NCBI GenBank assembly: GCA_964607445.1
Contig: CAZSKN010000010.1
Location: 16,041-80,040, forward strand
Direction: 5' to 3'
Length of the DNA stretch: 64,000 bases
Source of the DNA: CALCKU01 sp964607445
Lineage (GTDB): Bacteria > Pseudomonadota > Alphaproteobacteria > Caulobacterales > Maricaulaceae
Below the pieces are notes generated by a model. The model did not search any database, had not been told where the DNA came from, and saw nothing but the letters and a program-made list of their open reading frames with translations. A program made the translations under genes and the position numbers. Position 1 is the first letter of the stretch. The number at the start of each line of letters is the position of its first letter. This document shows, piece after piece, positions 9,508 to 18,301 of this stretch.

Positions 9508-10836
9508 CTAACCCTGCTTATCTAATATTTTCTGGACAGTCTCGGACTTCAGATCATCTACCGAGGCATCAATCCCCATACTGTTGGCGAGCTTGACAAC
9601 ATCAATTTCAAGCATGCGCGAGAGTTGGGATTTACTGTAATTTGTTTTGCCGACAGCCGCGACAATTTTTTGCGCCGCGTCGTCCAAGTCATCGGCGGCG
9701 ATAACATTTAAACCGCTTTCATTGATAATCTTTTTACCGGCTTCAACATTCGTCCCCTCAAGGCGGACGACAAGCGGCACTTCGAGGCCGACTTCTTTAA
9801 CCGCGTCAACTGTACCCTGGGCAATCACATCACATTTCATAATACCGCCAAAGATATTGATCAAAATACCTTCAACTTTGGCATCAGAAGTCAGGATTTT
9901 AAACGCGGCCACAATATTTTCTTTCGTGGCACCGCCGCCTACATCTAGAAAATTGGCCGGTTCAGCCCCGTAAAGCTTGATGATATCCATTGTTGACATG
10001 GCCAGTCCCGCGCCATTGACCATACAGCCAATATTTCCGTCTAGCGCAACATAAGAGAGATCAAATTTTGCCGCCTCGATTTCTTTTTCATCTTCTTCGG
10101 TTTCATCGCGCAAAGCTTGAATATCGGGATGGCGGTAAAGTGCATTACCGTCAAAGCTGATTTTAGCATCGAGACAATGCAGGCGACCGTCTTCTGTGAC
10201 AATCAGAGGGTTAATCTCCAGCATGGCCATGTCTTTAGCCAAAAACCCGTTATAAAGCGTGTGCCCAAGCTTACGACACTGCTTGGCCAAATCACCCGAT
10301 AGTCCCAAGGCTTTGGCCAATGCACGTCCGTGATGGGGCATAAATCCTGTCGCCGGATCAACGTCGAAATTAATAACTTTTTCCGGTGTATCATGTGCGA
10401 CGGCCTCAATATCCATCCCGCCCTCGGTCGACGCGATGAACGAGACTTGCGAGCTATCACGATTGATAATGATCGACAGGTAAAGCTCGGTCTCGATATC
10501 CGAACCGTCCTCAATATAAAGGCGGTTCACCTGTTTACCCGCGGCCCCTGTTTGCGCCGTGACCAGATAACTTCCGAGCATTTCCTCGGCATTTTTAACA
10601 ACATCATCGATAGAAAAGGCCAGACGCACACCGCCCTTGGCCTCTTTCGGGGCGCCGATAAATGTCCCTTTCCCGCGCCCGCCCGCATGAATTTGAGATT
10701 TAACCACCCAGAGCGGGCCGCCCAATTTTTCTGCTGCGGCGCGCGCTTCAGACGCATTAAAAATAGCGATGCCATTTGATACGGGCGCACCCAACTCTTT
10801 GAGGACAGCTTTGCCCTGATATTCGTGAATATTCAT
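9508..10836 (-). CDS. sucC: succinyl-CoA synthetase beta subunit with C-terminal extension
   Basis: ATP-grasp beta subunit that binds the nucleotide and forms succinyl phosphate with SucD. Residues 1-~397 cover the standard protein (MNIHEYQGKAVLKELGAPV start, GGRGKG loop, FGGIMKCDVIAQG near 330). The usual family length is about 390-400 residues, whereas this protein has 442. The extra 45 residues (398-442) begin at TNYSKSQLSRM and form a small, helical-looking, charged module. The repeated hydrophobic spacing in it resembles HeH/SAP-like nucleic-acid or protein-binding mini-domains, but that likeness is by eye only. It is the first gene of the suc operon; the 226-base upstream region should hold its promoter. 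Confidence 0.96.
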   Translation of the reverse strand: MNIHEYQGKAVLKELGAPVSNGIAIFNASEARAAAEKLGGPLWVVKSQIHAGGRGKGTFIGAPKEAKGGVRLAFSIDDVVKNAEEMLGSYLVTAQTGAAGKQVNRLYIEDGSDIETELYLSIIINRDSSQVSFIASTEGGMDIEAVAHDTPEKVINFDVDPATGFMPHHGRALAKALGLSGDLAKQCRKLGHTLYNGFLAKDMAMLEINPLIVTEDGRLHCLDAKISFDGNALYRHPDIQALRDETEEDEKEIEAAKFDLSYVALDGNIGCMVNGAGLAMSTMDIIKLYGAEPANFLDVGGGATKENIVAAFKILTSDAKVEGILINIFGGIMKCDVIAQGTVDAVKEVGLEVPLVVRLEGTNVEAGKKIINESGLNVIAADDLDDAAQKIVAAVGKTNYSKSQLSRMLEIDVVKLANSMGIDASVDDLKSETVQKILDKQG

Positions 10837-11063
10837 GAAATGTCTTTCGTCAGCCTTATTAAGTTTATGAACCCGTTACCGGATTAAATATGTGAACCCG
10901 TTCCCAAGCTCAGACGTATAGTGTCTTATACTGGCACCGCCTAAACCTCGCAAGTAAAAGACAGCAAAACCGATATAAAGACCCATCAAATTTATGAGAA
11001 ACAATCGTGTAGATAATGATCCTGCCCGCACATCATCATGGGGCGCTATCATTAATCTTCAGC
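10837..11063. other. intergenic region upstream of sucC
   Basis: About 226 bases between the sdhB stop and the sucC start, both on the minus strand. It should carry the promoter of the sucCDA-odhB-lpdA operon and any sdhB terminator. A near-direct repeat (TATGAACCCGTT near 10866 and TGTGAACCCGTT near 10891, 25 bases apart) is visible on the plus strand and could be a regulator site. No open reading frame, clear hairpin-plus-T-run terminator or good sigma-70 pair was recognised. Confidence 0.3.
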
Positions 11064-11843
11064 TTAAGCGCGCTCCACCATCATTTTTTTAATATCTGCA
11101 ATCGCTTTTGCCGGGTTTAAGCCTTTAGGGCACACATTCGCACAATTCATAATCGTGTGACAGCGATAGAGTTTAAACGGATCTTCAAGCGCATCCAGCC
11201 TGTCCGTTTTAGCTTCGTCACGACTATCGACCAGCCAGCGGTAGGCTTGCAACAGAGCCGCTGGCCCCAAATACCGATCTCCATTCCACCAATATGACGG
11301 GCATGACGTCGAACATGACGCACATAAAATACATTCATAATAGCCGTCCAGCTGATCCCGGTCTTCAGGGCTCTGGCTATGCTCCTGCGTGGGGTCGACT
11401 GTACTGGTATGCAACCAAGGTTCGATTGAAGCATATTGCGCATAGAATTGAGATAAATCAGGTACGAGGTCTCGCACGACAGGCAAATGCGGCAAAGGGG
11501 ATATTGTTAATGTCGTCCCCGGAATATCGTCAATAGCTTTCGTACAGGCCAGCGTATTACGCCCGCCAATATTCATGGCGCAAGACCCGCAAACGCCTTC
11601 TCGACAAGAGCGGCGGAAAGCCAGAGTCGGGTCAATTTCGTTCTTAATTTTAAAAAGAGCGTCCAGAACCATAGGCCCGCATTCATCAAGGTCTATCTGA
11701 TAGCTATCCCACTGCGGATTGCCACCGTCGGTCGGATCATAGCGGTAAATTTTAAACGTTTTTAAGCGCTGACCCGTTGCCGTTTTCGACCAGTTTTTCC
11801 CAGACGTAAGTTTAGAATTCTTCGGAAGAGAAAGCTGTACCAT
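11064..11843 (-). CDS. sdhB: succinate dehydrogenase iron-sulfur subunit
   Basis: Electron-transfer subunit of respiratory complex II. The plant-type [2Fe-2S] site is seen in CREGVCGSCAMNIGG with a following Cys in TLAC. The [3Fe-4S] and [4Fe-4S] ligands are in CILCASCSTSCPSYW and CHTIMNCANVCPKGLNP. I set the start at the ATG giving MVQLSLPKNS, because GAGG lies 8 bases upstream. An upstream in-frame ATG at 11900 would add 19 residues without family likeness. The expected partners sdhC, sdhD and sdhA are not adjacent and not in the window, which is unusual because sdhCDAB are normally together. Assignment is secure. Confidence 0.95.
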   Translation of the reverse strand: MVQLSLPKNSKLTSGKNWSKTATGQRLKTFKIYRYDPTDGGNPQWDSYQIDLDECGPMVLDALFKIKNEIDPTLAFRRSCREGVCGSCAMNIGGRNTLACTKAIDDIPGTTLTISPLPHLPVVRDLVPDLSQFYAQYASIEPWLHTSTVDPTQEHSQSPEDRDQLDGYYECILCASCSTSCPSYWWNGDRYLGPAALLQAYRWLVDSRDEAKTDRLDALEDPFKLYRCHTIMNCANVCPKGLNPAKAIADIKKMMVERA

Positions 11844-11996
11844 AAAGTGACCTCGATTATTTGGCTCGCTTATAGGCCGTACAAATGAGTCTGGCGACAA
11901 AAAAGTGAGGGTTTTTAGAGGATATATTGTCGCTTTTGCATTATGGTGCGAATTTGAGGCAAAAACTGGCTTTATGATACCTCAAATATACAGCCA

Positions 11997-12299
11997 TCAT
12001 TCCGCTGCGTAACGTGCATATGTAAGATGAGCGCGGCGGCGGCGATGGGAGTCAGGAAAATCGTACACACTATTATCAGAATCACCAGAATTACCGGTTT
12101 CCATTGACGTCTGCGTTTCAAATAAAAATGCCAAGGCCTGAGGCGTGCACCCTAAGTGATTCGCGGCTTCTAAAAGAACTTTTTGACGTGTTTTTCCAAC
12201 GCTCGCACCCGCAGCATTCAAGCACCCTAATATAAATAACATATCTGGATTCTCAATATTTTTCACAATAATATCTTCCGAAAACAAATGCGATAACAC
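11997..12299 (-). CDS. small hypothetical protein, GTG start
   Basis: Unrecognised 100-residue protein. The first 65 residues look helical with alternating hydrophobic and charged positions (FILGCLNAAGASVGKTRQK, then LLEAANHLGCTPQALAFLF). The remainder is polar and low in order, ending in an RRRR-containing stretch. There is no signal peptide or membrane segment. The GTG start has a good AAAGG site 6 bases upstream, which supports translation. It lies about 150 bases upstream of sdhB on the same strand and could be co-transcribed with it. The N-terminal half could be a small helix-turn-helix or adaptor fold, but nothing specific supports that. Confidence 0.55.
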   Translation of the reverse strand: MLSHLFSEDIIVKNIENPDMLFILGCLNAAGASVGKTRQKVLLEAANHLGCTPQALAFLFETQTSMETGNSGDSDNSVYDFPDSHRRRRAHLTYARYAAE

Positions 12300-12374
12300 A
12301 GCGTGCCTTTCAAGCTAAAGTTACCCCGTGTCACTTTTGATGTAAGCAAGTATAAACTGTTTATGCAAGTCAAA

Positions 12375-12412
12375 TTAGACCCAATTATTAAAAAAAAATT
12401 CGCTGATTAATT
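12375..12412 (-). terminator. possible weak terminator after the serine hydrolase gene
   Basis: Read on the minus strand, the stop codon region is followed by an A/T-rich short inverted segment (AAAAATT and AATTTTT, spaced by about 8 bases) ending in a run of nine T. The T-run fits an intrinsic terminator but the stem is short and A/T only, so confidence is low. Confidence 0.25.
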
Positions 12413-13672
12413 TTTCACCTTTTTATATACAAGCGATTGAAATTTATCATGTATTTCAGGGTCTTCACCCCCAAAGAACTGCAACATAATAATCCCGAAG
12501 GCCTTATTTACAGGATCAACCCAAAATTGTGTACGCGCAGCGCCTCCCCAGCCCCATTGTCCTTTGGCCTTACCGGATTGTGCAAGGCTTTCGGGCGTTT
12601 CGGATATAATGACAGCCCCGCCATACCCAAAGCTCGACTGCTGGCTAGCCCCCAGCCACGGCATCATGAATTTATCATCGGGGTCCATACGGTCACTCAT
12701 CATCAATGCCACAGTCTCTGCGTCTAAAACACGGTGGCCATTGGCAAAGCCGCCATTTAACATAAGCTCTGCAAATTTAGCGTAATCGCCCAATGTAGAC
12801 ACCAGCCCCCCGCCCCCGGACTGGAATGCATTCTCATTTAAAAAAGTGCTGGTTTGAGCGTCATCTTGCAAGGTAAACCGACCATCGTCTTGTAATAAAT
12901 AATTAGAGGCAAAACGGGGCTTTTGATCTGGTCGCACCTGAAAACTGGTTTCGGACATTCCTAAAGGGGCAAAAATGCGCGCCTCCATAATGTCACCCAA
13001 TGATTTATTTTCAATCTTTTCGGCTACGCGTCCGAGCACATCAATACTATAGCTATAATACCAGCCCTCGCCAGGTTGGGCCAGCAAGGGTAATTTTGCC
13101 AATTTTTGCATTTTAACGCCAAGGTCTTCTTCCGGATCCAACAAACCGGCATTGGCATATGCCGTTTCAATGGGATTAACCTCTCCAAATATTCCGTACC
13201 CCATACCAGCGCGGTGCAAAAGCAGGTCTTTAATCGTCATCGGGCGCTGCTGTGGTGTAAAGACGGGCCTGCCGTCAGGGCCGGCACTAAGCACCTGCAT
13301 TTGACCCAGCTCGGGAATATATTTTTCAACAGGGTCTTCAAGCGCTAATTTGCCCTCTTCAAACAAATCCATAATAATGACAGATGTCACGGGTTTGGTC
13401 ATAGAATAAATGCGCCATACCGTATCCATTGCAACAGGCAGGTCGCGTTCTCTGTCACGCAGACCAAAAGTCCCTGTATAGACGACCTCACCTTCGTCAT
13501 ATATCAACGCCGAGGCGCCGATAATTTCCCCCGAATTTACCGCATTAGATAACAAGCTATCAATCTCATGCCCTTCCAAACGCTCAGACGGCGAGGGTTG
13601 CGTGGACGTCTGTGGTGTACAGCCCATCAGAAAACATGACGTCGCCAGTAATACAAGAAGAACAAACCGCAT
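12407..13672 (-). CDS. beta-lactamase-family serine hydrolase, lipoprotein
   Basis: Class C beta-lactamase/esterase-type serine hydrolase, probably an esterase or peptidase anchored in the envelope. A lipoprotein signal with lipobox LMGC lies at the N-terminus, so it should be exported and lipidated. The active-site SxxK is SMTK, the Tyr motif is YSYS in a WYYSYSIDVLG context, and a late WGWGG motif stands where the KTG-like element is expected. I chose the ATG at 13672 because AGAAAGA sits 5 bases upstream; the ATG at 13693 adds 7 residues and has no visible ribosome site. No partner gene suggests a substrate. Antibiotic hydrolysis is not implied; most relatives of this type are esterases. 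Confidence 0.85.
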   Translation of the reverse strand: MRFVLLVLLATSCFLMGCTPQTSTQPSPSERLEGHEIDSLLSNAVNSGEIIGASALIYDEGEVVYTGTFGLRDRERDLPVAMDTVWRIYSMTKPVTSVIIMDLFEEGKLALEDPVEKYIPELGQMQVLSAGPDGRPVFTPQQRPMTIKDLLLHRAGMGYGIFGEVNPIETAYANAGLLDPEEDLGVKMQKLAKLPLLAQPGEGWYYSYSIDVLGRVAEKIENKSLGDIMEARIFAPLGMSETSFQVRPDQKPRFASNYLLQDDGRFTLQDDAQTSTFLNENAFQSGGGGLVSTLGDYAKFAELMLNGGFANGHRVLDAETVALMMSDRMDPDDKFMMPWLGASQQSSFGYGGAVIISETPESLAQSGKAKGQWGWGGAARTQFWVDPVNKAFGIIMLQFFGGEDPEIHDKFQSLVYKKVKN

Positions 13673-13738
13673 AACTATCTTTCTATACCGCATATGTATT
13701 GAGCGCTATATTTGGGGTTAAAATAAAGATTGTCCAGA

Positions 13739-14533
13739 CTATAATGTTTCAACGATCCGGCGAATAACCGCGGTTGCATCTCCCGCCTTATTTGGCAGGG
13801 TTTTGGGGTCAATCGGCTCTCCGAAGGTCAATCTAAATGTTTTTCCCTTTTTATTGAGCAATTCGTGAAACAGGGTAATATCCCGCAATTCCGGGCTGAC
13901 ATTTGCAAAGAAATAATAAAGTAATGAGTTTCTGGCTTGGATATGCACGGGAATAATCGGCGCTTTATATTTCTGGGCCAACATGGCCGCCGAGTTTTGC
14001 CACGGTTTATCTTTCAGGCCCCGCCATGTCATTTTCGCAAGAGCGCCGGACGGAAATATGACAATACATTTTTCCGCATCCAACGCCTTTTTAATATCCA
14101 CTAGAGTTTGTCGCGTTTTGCGCGGATTTCGTTTCGTCTTCACCCATTCTACCGGAATGATAATATCCCCGGCATCGGGCATAACTCTTAGGGCGTCCGC
14201 ATTGGCCAAATATACATGATGGGGGCGTTTATCTCGAATAGCTTGAAACACAGCCATGCCATCCGCCAGACCTGTAGGATGGTTGGCGATAAGAATACAC
14301 CGTCCGTTTTCGGGTAAATTATGCAATCCGCGAATAGCGGTGCGCGGGTTGATATGATTTGTAATCATATTAAAAGCGTCATAGCCGTTCATAGTTTTAA
14401 TATTATCTGCGAGGAAAACAGCCGCGTCATAAGCCAGAAGGCGGTAAAGCATAGGGCGTATGGCCCGAAATATGCGCGAACGACCCGTAATTTTCGGGGC
14501 GCGTTCCACAATCAATTCCTCGACAATATGCAT
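13739..14533 (-). CDS. lysophospholipid acyltransferase family protein
   Basis: Membrane-associated acyltransferase of the PlsC-like superfamily, of the branch with the NHPTGLADG motif (His85 and Asp91 with this start) and the FPSG motif in IVIFPSGALAK. It likely acylates a lysolipid or an ornithine/other lipid acceptor; which one cannot be read from sequence. I selected the ATG at 14533 because AGAAAG lies upstream and because the extra 60 residues from 14713 are poorly structured and start in a divergent promoter region. It is a single gene, with convergent or unrelated neighbours. Family call is good; the substrate is open. Confidence 0.8.
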   Translation of the reverse strand: MHIVEELIVERAPKITGRSRIFRAIRPMLYRLLAYDAAVFLADNIKTMNGYDAFNMITNHINPRTAIRGLHNLPENGRCILIANHPTGLADGMAVFQAIRDKRPHHVYLANADALRVMPDAGDIIIPVEWVKTKRNPRKTRQTLVDIKKALDAEKCIVIFPSGALAKMTWRGLKDKPWQNSAAMLAQKYKAPIIPVHIQARNSLLYYFFANVSPELRDITLFHELLNKKGKTFRLTFGEPIDPKTLPNKAGDATAVIRRIVETL

Positions 14534-14820
14534 ATAACTTTCTACGCGTAAATTCACCACATAGCCAGAATTGATCTCTGGACATAATATCGGGAATGGA
14601 TTTAAACCTCCCATCAATTCCCTGTCGGGGGCAGAAAATGTAAAGAAGAGCGAGGTACAGATGAAAATAAGAGTTTCAACCGCAAGCCTGTACGCCCTCA
14701 CCCATAGCCACATTTCCTAGCCCGAAAATCTCACCCTTGCACAAATTACACAAACAGCCTTACACACGCCGCCAATACACTATGGACGGATAAACAGCTT
14801 ATAAATTACAGGCCGCACGC

Positions 14821-15315
14821 ATGACCAAACCCCTCAATGTTTTATTCCTCTGCACAGGAAACTCCGCACGTTCGATTTTATCCGAGGCTCTTATGAACGA
14901 CCTCGGACGCGGCGACGGAGACACGCCCCGGTTCCTGGGTTGGAGTGCCGGAAGCAAGCCTAGCGGCCGCCCTCACCCGGACGGCTTGGCTGAACTCGAA
15001 CGGCGTGGCCATAATACATCGGCTTACAGATCAAAAAGCTGGGACGAATTTGAAACTATCGAAACTGAAATGGACATTGTCATCACAGTTTGTGGAAATG
15101 CGGCGGCTGAGATATGTCCCGTTTTTCCGGGACGCCACATCAAAGCCCATTGGCCTGCAGAAGACCCGGCCCATATTGAACCTCTGGCCGCACGTCAAAA
15201 GGCCTTTTCAGACGTATATGATTTATGCCGTGCACGGATAGAGGCTTTGATAGCCTTGGATGATAATGACCTAACGCGCGCCAATATTCGCGCGATTGGC
15301 ACTCTTGAAATATAA
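14821..15315 (+). CDS. arsC: arsenate reductase, low-molecular-weight phosphatase family
   Basis: Cytoplasmic arsenate reductase of the LMW protein tyrosine phosphatase fold. The P-loop CTGNSAR (Cys11-Arg17) is intact. The VITVCGNAAAEICPVFPG segment near 81-98 supplies the further cysteines used in thiol-coupled arsenate reduction, which separates it from true tyrosine phosphatases. The 164 residues are the family length. No arsR, arsB/acr3 or arsH lies beside it, so it is a solitary arsC. A 7-base-pair G/C hairpin follows 2 bases after the stop. The assembly gap lies just downstream and does not affect the gene. Confidence 0.88.
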   Translation: MTKPLNVLFLCTGNSARSILSEALMNDLGRGDGDTPRFLGWSAGSKPSGRPHPDGLAELERRGHNTSAYRSKSWDEFETIETEMDIVITVCGNAAAEICPVFPGRHIKAHWPAEDPAHIEPLAARQKAFSDVYDLCRARIEALIALDDNDLTRANIRAIGTLEI

Positions 15316-15317
15316 AA

Positions 15318-15335
15318 CCCCGCCAAAGGGCGGGG
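15318..15335 (+). terminator. hairpin after arsC
   Basis: CCCCGCC (15318-15324), loop AAAG, GGCGGGG (15329-15335) form a perfect 7-bp stem directly after the arsC stop. A-residues precede and T/A-rich sequence follows, so it could act in both directions. The channel gene converges on the same region. The downstream arm overlaps the start of the 55-bp sequence duplicated around the assembly gap. Confidence 0.6.
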
Positions 15336-15539
15336 TAAATCTTGCATATAACACCGGGCGTATGTCTCCGGTTTAAAGCTGCGGNNNNNNNNNNNNNNNN
15401 NNNNNNNNNNNNNNNNNNNNNNNNNNNNNNNNNNNNNNNNNNNNNNNNNNNNNNNNNNNNNNNNNNNNNNNNNNNNNNNNNNNNGCGGGGTAAATCTTGC
15501 ATATAACACCGGGCGTATGTCTCCGGTTTAAAGCTGCGG
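15330..15539. other. assembly gap (100 N) with 55-bp duplicated flanks
   Basis: The N run occupies 15385-15484. The 55 bases before it (15330-15384) are identical to the 55 bases after it (15485-15539). An exact shared 55-mer on both sides of a 100-N spacer is what results when two contigs from a k=55 de Bruijn graph overlap by one k-mer and a scaffolder joins them with a default spacer. The most likely real sequence has a single copy of the 55-mer and no gap. Any reading frame through the N run is meaningless. Confidence 0.9.
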
Positions 15540-15553
15540 TTTAAATCCGCGGA

Positions 15554-16759
15554 TTACTTCTTACGTGCGTTTTTAACAGGCATCCATTCGTTCAGCTTTT
15601 TAGACGCCCACTCACGTCCACCCAGACCGAACGCAATCGCGCCGCCAACACCGCCGGCAACAGCGGCTGCACCTACGCCGTAGCTAAAGGCTGTATCGAC
15701 AATACCTTCGCCCAGTTGCATTGTTTCAAGACCCATAAAGGTCACGATAATCATTGTGGCATATTTGATGATTTTACCTGCAAGATCGCCAGATGTCTGC
15801 GTGACAATTTTTGACACAAAGTTGGCAATGAACAGACCCGCACCGATGATAACCGCGCCTAGAACCACACGACCACCGACCTCAAGCAAGGTATTAAAGA
15901 CATTGGTTAACTCAGGAATGCCCAGGGCTTTCATAGCCGCTGTTAAGCCCATAAGCGCGATACCGATGAAGCTCACATTAGCGATAACGCTTGACGGTAC
16001 AAAGTTAGTGGTATCCCCATCTAGGCTGGCAACAGACGAAAGCGAACTGTCCACACCCAATGCAGGGAGCGTGCTTTTCGCCAAATTAGAGACAAACCGT
16101 CCGATAAAGACGAATATAGCCAGAATGATTGCGGCACCGATGATACGCGGAATATAATTCAAGATCGTATTTAGAAGATCAGAAACCGGCCCAGAAATTC
16201 CGGGAATATCCCAGATACCAATGGCTGTCGTCGCGGCAATAATGGTGACAATTGCTGCCATTAAAACACCCATGCTTTTTGCCAGAGACGTCGATGCCAT
16301 ACCGTCATCGCTTACACTTCCACCGCTAAAGCGTGAAATTAGCCTATCGACTTGTGCCGCTTCCAATGTCGAGGTCAAAGCCTCTTTAACAACTTTAGAC
16401 AGGAGAATACCGACAGCCAATACAAAACCACCAATGGCAAGTTGCGGGAGATATCCAAAGATATTTTCCATCATTCCATTTAGGAAACCAAGCTGGTTAG
16501 ACAGCATTGGGAACTGGCTGAGGCCCATAAGAATGAAGATCAACCACAGCACCCAGAAAACGGCTTTGGAGAGTGATTTCCCGATATTGCCTCCAGTTGT
16601 CTTGGCTTTACGGCCAATACCTGTACGATTTATTGCACCGGATACAATCGCAGCAGCGATTTTAGATATAAAGTAACCGGCGATAATAACCACTAGGGCG
16701 ACAACCGGCCCTACGGCAACTGCCGGTAAGAAATTTAAATGTTGCGCTAATTGTTCCAT
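15554..16759 (-). CDS. CmpX-like mechanosensitive channel family protein with repeated conserved TM helices
   Basis: Integral membrane protein of the small-conductance mechanosensitive channel-related group that carries several copies of the conserved TM_helix unit. At least three similar units (hydrophobic helix, Gly-rich turn, then KxxxxA and LISRF/SSLSSVA-type loops) can be seen, near residues 80-150, 160-260 and 270-340. The C-terminus GGAIAFGLGGREWASKKL is characteristic of this group. There is no classical MscS beta domain. I placed the start at 16759 because GGAGG lies 8 bases upstream. The longer frame from 16819 adds 20 basic residues without a ribosome site. Expected role: osmotic protection or membrane-stress sensing. 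Confidence 0.85.
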   Translation of the reverse strand: MEQLAQHLNFLPAVAVGPVVALVVIIAGYFISKIAAAIVSGAINRTGIGRKAKTTGGNIGKSLSKAVFWVLWLIFILMGLSQFPMLSNQLGFLNGMMENIFGYLPQLAIGGFVLAVGILLSKVVKEALTSTLEAAQVDRLISRFSGGSVSDDGMASTSLAKSMGVLMAAIVTIIAATTAIGIWDIPGISGPVSDLLNTILNYIPRIIGAAIILAIFVFIGRFVSNLAKSTLPALGVDSSLSSVASLDGDTTNFVPSSVIANVSFIGIALMGLTAAMKALGIPELTNVFNTLLEVGGRVVLGAVIIGAGLFIANFVSKIVTQTSGDLAGKIIKYATMIIVTFMGLETMQLGEGIVDTAFSYGVGAAAVAGGVGGAIAFGLGGREWASKKLNEWMPVKNARKK

Positions 16760-17047
16760 ATTAGGAAAACCTCCAAGATTTTGGCTTCCGGATAGAAGCC
16801 CCCGTATTCGTCCGCGCACAGCAAAGCCTGCACGAACCCTTAAATTAACTTATCGTTAGTAACATAAACCCTAGATGAACAAAAATGTTTTCTCAATAGA
16901 ATGCCTAAATCCCCCTAAGCCACATCGGGCTTGACCTCGCCATAATCCACGGTAGGACTGCATATATAACAGAAATTTTTGAAATCTAACCGTCCTGCTT
17001 TTTATGATTATTTTTCGTTCCAAACCTAAAAACATCGCCAATAGGTA

Positions 17048-18178
17048 ATGAGTGGAGCCGTATATCATAAACTCAAGGCCCAAATTACCGAGGGTCTATT
17101 AAGCGAAGATTCCGAACAAATCAGCGCTGCCAAAGCTCTCGACGCGCTGTTAGCCCGCCTGAACACACCTCTTCGTAGAGCCGGATTATTTTCCTCAAAA
17201 AAAATCGCCCCCAAAGGATTATATTTATGGGGCGGCGTGGGCCGGGGGAAATCCATGTTGATGGACTGGTTTTTTGAAACCGCTCCGGTGAAAGCCAAGC
17301 AACGCGTACATTTTCATGCCTTTATGCTCGGCGTACATGCCAAGATTAATTTATGGCGCAAAATGGATATATCTGAACGCCGCGCCAGTGCCGACTATGT
17401 TCGCGGCGCCGGAGAGGACCCGATTGCCCCAACCGCCAAATCAATCGCACGCAATGCCCGGCTATTATGTTTTGATGAATTTCACGTCACAGACATTACA
17501 GATGCAATGATTTTATCGCGCCTGTTCTCGGCATTATGGGCGCGCGGTGTGATTATAGTCGCAACCTCTAATCGTCCGCCCAAAGATCTCTATAAAAACG
17601 GGCTGAACCGTAATCTGTTCGAACCTTTCATCGACATGATGCCCGAGCATCTTATAATTCATGAATTTAGAGGTGAATTGGATCACCGGTTACGCCAGCT
17701 TGAAGCCGCCCCCGTTTATTATAACCCGCTCGGGCCGGATGCCGATGCCGGAATAGATGCGACGTGGCGAAGACTTATCGGCCCGGCAACACCGCGCGAA
17801 ACCTGTTTGACAGTACAAGGGCGTCCGCTGACTTTACGACGCACCGCGGCAGGAACGGCCCGCGCCAGTTTTGATCGGCTATGCAAGCAACCCCTCGGGG
17901 CGGCCGACTATTTACGGCTCTCCCAAGCCTTTCAAACCCTGATTTTGGAAAATGTCCCACAAATGGGGCCAGAGAGCCGCAATGAGGCCAAGCGTTTTGT
18001 CACGCTTATAGACGCCCTTTACGAGACCCGCACTAAACTGGTTATGTCCGCGGCGGTCGAACCACACCTTTTATATGTCAACGGTACCGGCGCATTTGAA
18101 TTTGAACGCACAGTGTCACGGCTCATTGAAATGCGAGGGCGGGACTATTTAGGCGAACGCCGCATTTTAAGCTCGTAA
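17048..18178 (+). CDS. zapE: cell division protein ZapE (AFG1-like ATPase)
   Basis: P-loop ATPase that in E. coli acts on FtsZ at the division ring; eukaryotic AFG1/LACE1 homologues act in mitochondria. The Walker A motif GGVGRGKS is at residues 62-69 and the Walker B motif LLCFDEFHVTDI is near 140. ATSNRPP follows as the sensor segment. The 376 residues match the family. The start ATG is preceded by AGG at short spacing, a modest site. The mdh gene lies 123 bases downstream on the same strand, a neighbour pair common in alphaproteobacteria, although usually with sucCDAB following. Confidence 0.94.
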   Translation: MSGAVYHKLKAQITEGLLSEDSEQISAAKALDALLARLNTPLRRAGLFSSKKIAPKGLYLWGGVGRGKSMLMDWFFETAPVKAKQRVHFHAFMLGVHAKINLWRKMDISERRASADYVRGAGEDPIAPTAKSIARNARLLCFDEFHVTDITDAMILSRLFSALWARGVIIVATSNRPPKDLYKNGLNRNLFEPFIDMMPEHLIIHEFRGELDHRLRQLEAAPVYYNPLGPDADAGIDATWRRLIGPATPRETCLTVQGRPLTLRRTAAGTARASFDRLCKQPLGAADYLRLSQAFQTLILENVPQMGPESRNEAKRFVTLIDALYETRTKLVMSAAVEPHLLYVNGTGAFEFERTVSRLIEMRGRDYLGERRILSS

Positions 18179-18301
18179 TCATCTTCTACCGTCCGTTTCG
18201 GTTTTGATAACTTTGTCGATCACGACCTTCTACATTGTCTTGCGACTCGACGGCCTGTCCGCTAAAGACACGCAAAGATACCAAGCTTTAAGGAGAAACA
18301 C

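Noticed and set aside
12407..13672. Serine hydrolase considered as an antibiotic-resistance beta-lactamase
   Set aside because: The KTG-like motif is WGWGG and the Tyr motif is YSYS, as in esterase-type relatives; resistance is not supported.
15140..15509. Reading frames containing runs of unknown residues near the first gap
   Set aside because: They run through the N block and owe their existence to the gap; no real protein can be inferred.
15330..15539. 55-bp direct repeats considered as target-site or attachment-site repeats of a mobile element
   Set aside because: The same length and spacing at two unrelated loci, with only N between, point to an assembly convention.
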